Source: Bartonella australis AUST/NH1 (GTDB taxonomy: Bacteria; Pseudomonadota; Alphaproteobacteria; Rhizobiales; Rhizobiaceae). Taken from it: a DNA stretch of 64,000 nt. Shown here piece after piece: positions 59,941 to 64,000 of the stretch; the first letter of the stretch is position 1; each line of letters starts with the position of its first letter. The notes below the pieces were generated by a model that saw only the letters and a list, made by a program, of their open reading frames with translations, was not told the DNA's origin and ran no database searches. Made by a program: the position numbers and the translations under genes. Location of the stretch: assembly GCF_000341355.1 (NCBI RefSeq), contig NC_020300.1, forward strand, positions 558,001 to 622,000, written 5' to 3'.

Positions 59941-60717
59941 ATGGTTGCGAATATTCGGCCTTTGATTGCCGGGAACTGGAAAATGAACGGAACAGGGGAA
60001 TCTCTCAGAGAGTTACGTGATATTTCTTCTGGTGTCGGCCGTGATTCGGGTTGTTTATTTGAAACGCTTGTTTGTGTTCCCGCGACGCTTTTATCACGCG
60101 CATCCAACGTGCTAGGTGGTGGAAAGGTTTTTTTAGGGGGGCAAGATTGCCATTTTAAGGATAGTGGTCCTTATACCGGGGATATTTCAGCTTTTATGCT
60201 TAAAGAAGCAGGGGCAAGTTATGTTATTGTTGGGCATTCAGAGCGTCGTGCATTTTATCACGAAAGCGACGCGGTTGTTTGCGCTAAAGCGAAAGCTGCG
60301 TGGCAAGCAGGTCTCGTTGCTGTTGTTTGCATTGGTGAAACATTGGAAGAGCGCGAAAGTGACAGAGTATTAAATGTGCTTGCACAGCAGCTTGAGGAGT
60401 CTTTACCGGATGAGGCGACAGCGCAGAATACAGTTATTGCTTACGAGCCTGTATGGGCTATAGGTACAGGCAAGACTCCTACTTTGGAGGATATTGAGCG
60501 AGCACACAGTTTTATTCGTCATAAAATTAGCTCCCATTTTGGCGACGATGGGAATAAAATGCGCTTGCTTTATGGTGGGTCAGTGAAATCATCCAATGCA
60601 TTTGAGTTGCTAAAAATTCCCCATGTTAATGGTGCCTTGATTGGCGGAGCGAGTCTAAAAGCGGTTGATTTTTTGGCTATTTGCGATGTTTATCGTAAAT
60701 TTAAAAAAGAATCATAG
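59941..60717 (+). CDS. tpiA: triosephosphate isomerase
   Basis: The glycolytic enzyme interconverts DHAP and glyceraldehyde 3-phosphate. Catalytic residues are Lys in NWKMNG (near residue 13), His in VGHSERR and Glu in AYEPVWAIGTGKTP. The phosphate-binding LYGGSVKSSN and GALIGGASL are present. The length of 258 is normal. GGAGG-like GAGGTGGAGGT lies before the ATG. It leads the run tpiA-secG-pyrG-kdsA-eno. Confidence 0.97.
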   Translation: MVANIRPLIAGNWKMNGTGESLRELRDISSGVGRDSGCLFETLVCVPATLLSRASNVLGGGKVFLGGQDCHFKDSGPYTGDISAFMLKEAGASYVIVGHSERRAFYHESDAVVCAKAKAAWQAGLVAVVCIGETLEERESDRVLNVLAQQLEESLPDEATAQNTVIAYEPVWAIGTGKTPTLEDIERAHSFIRHKISSHFGDDGNKMRLLYGGSVKSSNAFELLKIPHVNGALIGGASLKAVDFLAICDVYRKFKKES

Positions 60718-60781
60718 TTACCCCTTGGATTATACGTAATTTGTGTGTAAATAGCCTGGGCGGTTATAAAGAGCAGGGTTC

Positions 60782-61237
60782 ATGCAGACAGTATTAATTG
60801 TTATACATTTTTTAGTTGTTATTGCGTTGGTTGGTGTTGTATTGATGCAGCCTTCGGAAGGTGGCGGGCTCGGCGCCGGAAGCGGCACAGGCTTTATGAG
60901 GGCTCGTGGTTCTAAGAATTTATTGACGCGTTTAACTGCTATCTTGGCGGTCTGCTTTTTCGCGATATCTATTGGGCTCGTTGTAGTTGGGAATATGTTG
61001 AATCCTAGCTCTGATATCCTCGATCGTATTCCGGTTGGTCCAGAACAAAAACCAGGGAATGCGATTATTCCAAAGGTTACTTCGTCTTCTGATAATGGGG
61101 GGAAACTTTCTGTTCCTGGGAAGCTTGATAGTGCCCCAGCGCCATTTCAGGAGAAAAATGAGTCAGCCGCTCCTTCCGCTGAAAATCCGGTTCCGTTACC
61201 GAGTGAAGATCGGATTCTCGATGGTAACGCCGAATAA
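60782..61237 (+). CDS. secG: preprotein translocase subunit SecG
   Basis: A small subunit of SecYEG with two helices (about residues 1-22 and 50-75). The connecting loop holds the signature MQPSEGGGLGAGSG. A Pro/Ser-rich tail of about 75 residues follows, common in Rhizobiales SecG. The total is 151 residues. The tpiA-secG-pyrG order is conserved in the class. SecG and YajC are present in this window but secDF is not. Confidence 0.94.
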   Translation: MQTVLIVIHFLVVIALVGVVLMQPSEGGGLGAGSGTGFMRARGSKNLLTRLTAILAVCFFAISIGLVVVGNMLNPSSDILDRIPVGPEQKPGNAIIPKVTSSSDNGGKLSVPGKLDSAPAPFQEKNESAAPSAENPVPLPSEDRILDGNAE

Positions 61238-61342
61238 TTATTTAGGATTAATGCGATTTTCAGAAGAGATGCTTTTTCGCCCTTTTATTTTATGAAAGAA
61301 AAATTATTTTTTGTGCATTTTTTGCTGGAAAAATCGGCGTAA

Positions 61343-62995
<1,653 letters not shown>

Positions 62996-63023
62996 ATTTG
63001 TTTTTTTAGCTGCGAGGAATAAA

Positions 63024-63872
63024 ATGTCTAAACCGAATGCCACCATCAAAGTCGGGAATGTCGTTTTTTCAAATGAAGCGCCTCTATCTTTAATTGCGGG
63101 TCCTTGTCAAATGGAGAGCAGCGATCATGCTTTTGAAATGGCGGGTCATATTAAAGCAATTACTGATCAACTTGGTATTGGGTTTGTTTATAAATCCAGT
63201 TACGATAAAGCCAATAGAACATCTTTAGACGCAGCACGCGGCATAGGTCTTGAAAAAGCAATAGTTGTTTTTTCTGACCTTAAGAAGGAATTCGGCTTTC
63301 CAATATTAACCGACGTGCATACAGAAGAGCAGTGTGCAGCTGCTGCTTCAGTGGCGGATATTTTGCAAATACCAGCCTTTTTATGTCGTCAGACAGACCT
63401 TTTGATGACGGCGGCTAAAACAGGGCGCGTAGTAAATATTAAAAAAGGCCAATTTTTGGCCCCTTGGGACATGAAGAATGTTTTAAAAAAGGTGACCCAA
63501 AGTGGCAATCCTAATGTTATGCTTTGTGAGCGCGGTACTTCATTCGGTTACAATCATCTTGTCTCCGATATGCGCTCGCTGCCTATTATGCGCTCATTTG
63601 GTGCGCCTGTTATTTTTGATGCAACGCATTCTGTTCAGGAGCCAGGCGGTAAGGGTAATTCGTCTGGTGGGCAGCGTCAGTTTGTTGAAACATTAGCGCG
63701 TGCAGCTGTCTCGGTTGGTGTTGCGGGTGTTTTTTTGGAAACACATCAAGATCCGGATAACGCGCCGTCCGATGGACCTAATATGATAAAAGTTGATAAT
63801 TTACGACGATTGCTTGAAACTTTGGTGGATTTTGATTGCTTGTCAAAAAAAATGAATCGAATATCACATTAA
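63024..63872 (+). CDS. kdsA: 3-deoxy-8-phosphooctulonate synthase
   Basis: KdsA condenses PEP and arabinose 5-phosphate to Kdo-8-phosphate for the LPS inner core. ATG 63024 has GAGG upstream and MSKPNATIKVGN is a fitting N-terminus; the open frame from 62928 overlaps pyrG and is spurious. Motifs are LIAGPCQMES, YKSSYDKANRTS, and DATHSVQEPGG. The metal-dependent subtype is suggested by Cys in AGPCQ, which both subtypes can have, so this is not certain. The length is 282. Confidence 0.96.
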   Translation: MSKPNATIKVGNVVFSNEAPLSLIAGPCQMESSDHAFEMAGHIKAITDQLGIGFVYKSSYDKANRTSLDAARGIGLEKAIVVFSDLKKEFGFPILTDVHTEEQCAAAASVADILQIPAFLCRQTDLLMTAAKTGRVVNIKKGQFLAPWDMKNVLKKVTQSGNPNVMLCERGTSFGYNHLVSDMRSLPIMRSFGAPVIFDATHSVQEPGGKGNSSGGQRQFVETLARAAVSVGVAGVFLETHQDPDNAPSDGPNMIKVDNLRRLLETLVDFDCLSKKMNRISH

Positions 63873-63942
63873 AAGATATTTTATTTCTTATTGGATTTGT
63901 GAACAAGATCGGTGAATTCCTTTGTTAGATGAGGAAATTTGT

Positions 63943-64000
63943 ATGACTATAATCGTAGATATTGTTGGGCGTGAGGTACTGGATAGCCGCGGTAATCCGA
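63943..64000 (+). CDS. eno: enolase, 5' end only
   Basis: GAGGAAATTTGT then ATG 63943 opens MTIIVDIVGREVLDSRGNP, the canonical enolase N-terminus. The window ends after 19 codons. The pyrG-kdsA-eno order is normal for Rhizobiales. Confidence 0.92.
   Translation, partial: MTIIVDIVGREVLDSRGNP

Overview
The window looks like an AT-rich alphaproteobacterial chromosome of the order Hyphomicrobiales (Rhizobiales), most probably a Bartonella. The evidence is gene content and order: psd-pssA, purF/cvpA/radA/dnaB, rplI/rpsR/rpsF, the fab cluster with mltG-gmk, the lptF-lptG-lptD-surA-pdxA-rsmA block, serS-pcm-lppB-yajC, and tpiA-secG-pyrG-kdsA-eno. A set of large Gly-rich autotransporters fits as well. 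The species cannot be fixed by reading alone. No rRNA, tRNA, CRISPR, phage or insertion sequence was recognised.

Layout. 1-4.2 kb: end of a YetF/DUF421 protein, an Atm1-type ABC exporter, phosphatidylserine decarboxylase and synthase. 4.3-13 kb, minus strand: an SDR oxidoreductase, purF, cvpA, radA, dnaB, rplI, a DUF2232 membrane protein, rpsR and rpsF. 13.3-19.5 kb, plus strand: PAP2 phosphatase, fabD, fabG, acpP, fabF, mltG, gmk. 19.5-27 kb, minus strand: rsmA, pdxA, surA, lptD, lptG, lptF (16S rRNA modification, PLP synthesis and LPS/outer membrane assembly). 27.4-29.6 kb: holC, a small membrane protein and a MHS-type transporter. 30.5-43.3 kb: three consecutive autotransporter genes, the only clearly accessory region. 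43.6-50.4 kb: ABC-F ATPase, ndk, pgsA, uvrC, rlmJ. 50.5-57.6 kb: a decayed tatC, serS, a collapsed surE, pcm, lppB, yajC, a gap where secDF would be expected, then the Mth938 (NDUFAF3-like) and phytoene-synthase-like (NDUFAF6-like) pair. 57.9-64 kb: PpiD-like chaperone, tpiA, secG, pyrG, kdsA and the first codons of eno.

Most interesting. (1) The autotransporter array. Gene 1 has one passenger module; genes 2 and 3 each carry two tandem passenger modules ending in the same IWYL motif, then a basic/acidic repeat linker and a beta-barrel. Gene 3 has five copies of a 46-residue repeat. The last 1.4 kb of genes 2 and 3 are almost identical although their passengers differ, which suggests recent gene conversion. 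Gene 2 is broken by three single-base indels in that tract. Poly-G runs (up to G11) lie inside the reading frames, so phase variation is plausible. (2) Genome decay in the export region: tatC survives only as a fossil with several frameshifts, surE as a 34-codon stump, and secDF is missing from between yajC and the Mth938 gene, with a possible trace of its 3' end.

Coordinates, motifs and repeats were read directly. Family names come from knowledge of the protein families; functions are inferred from them.
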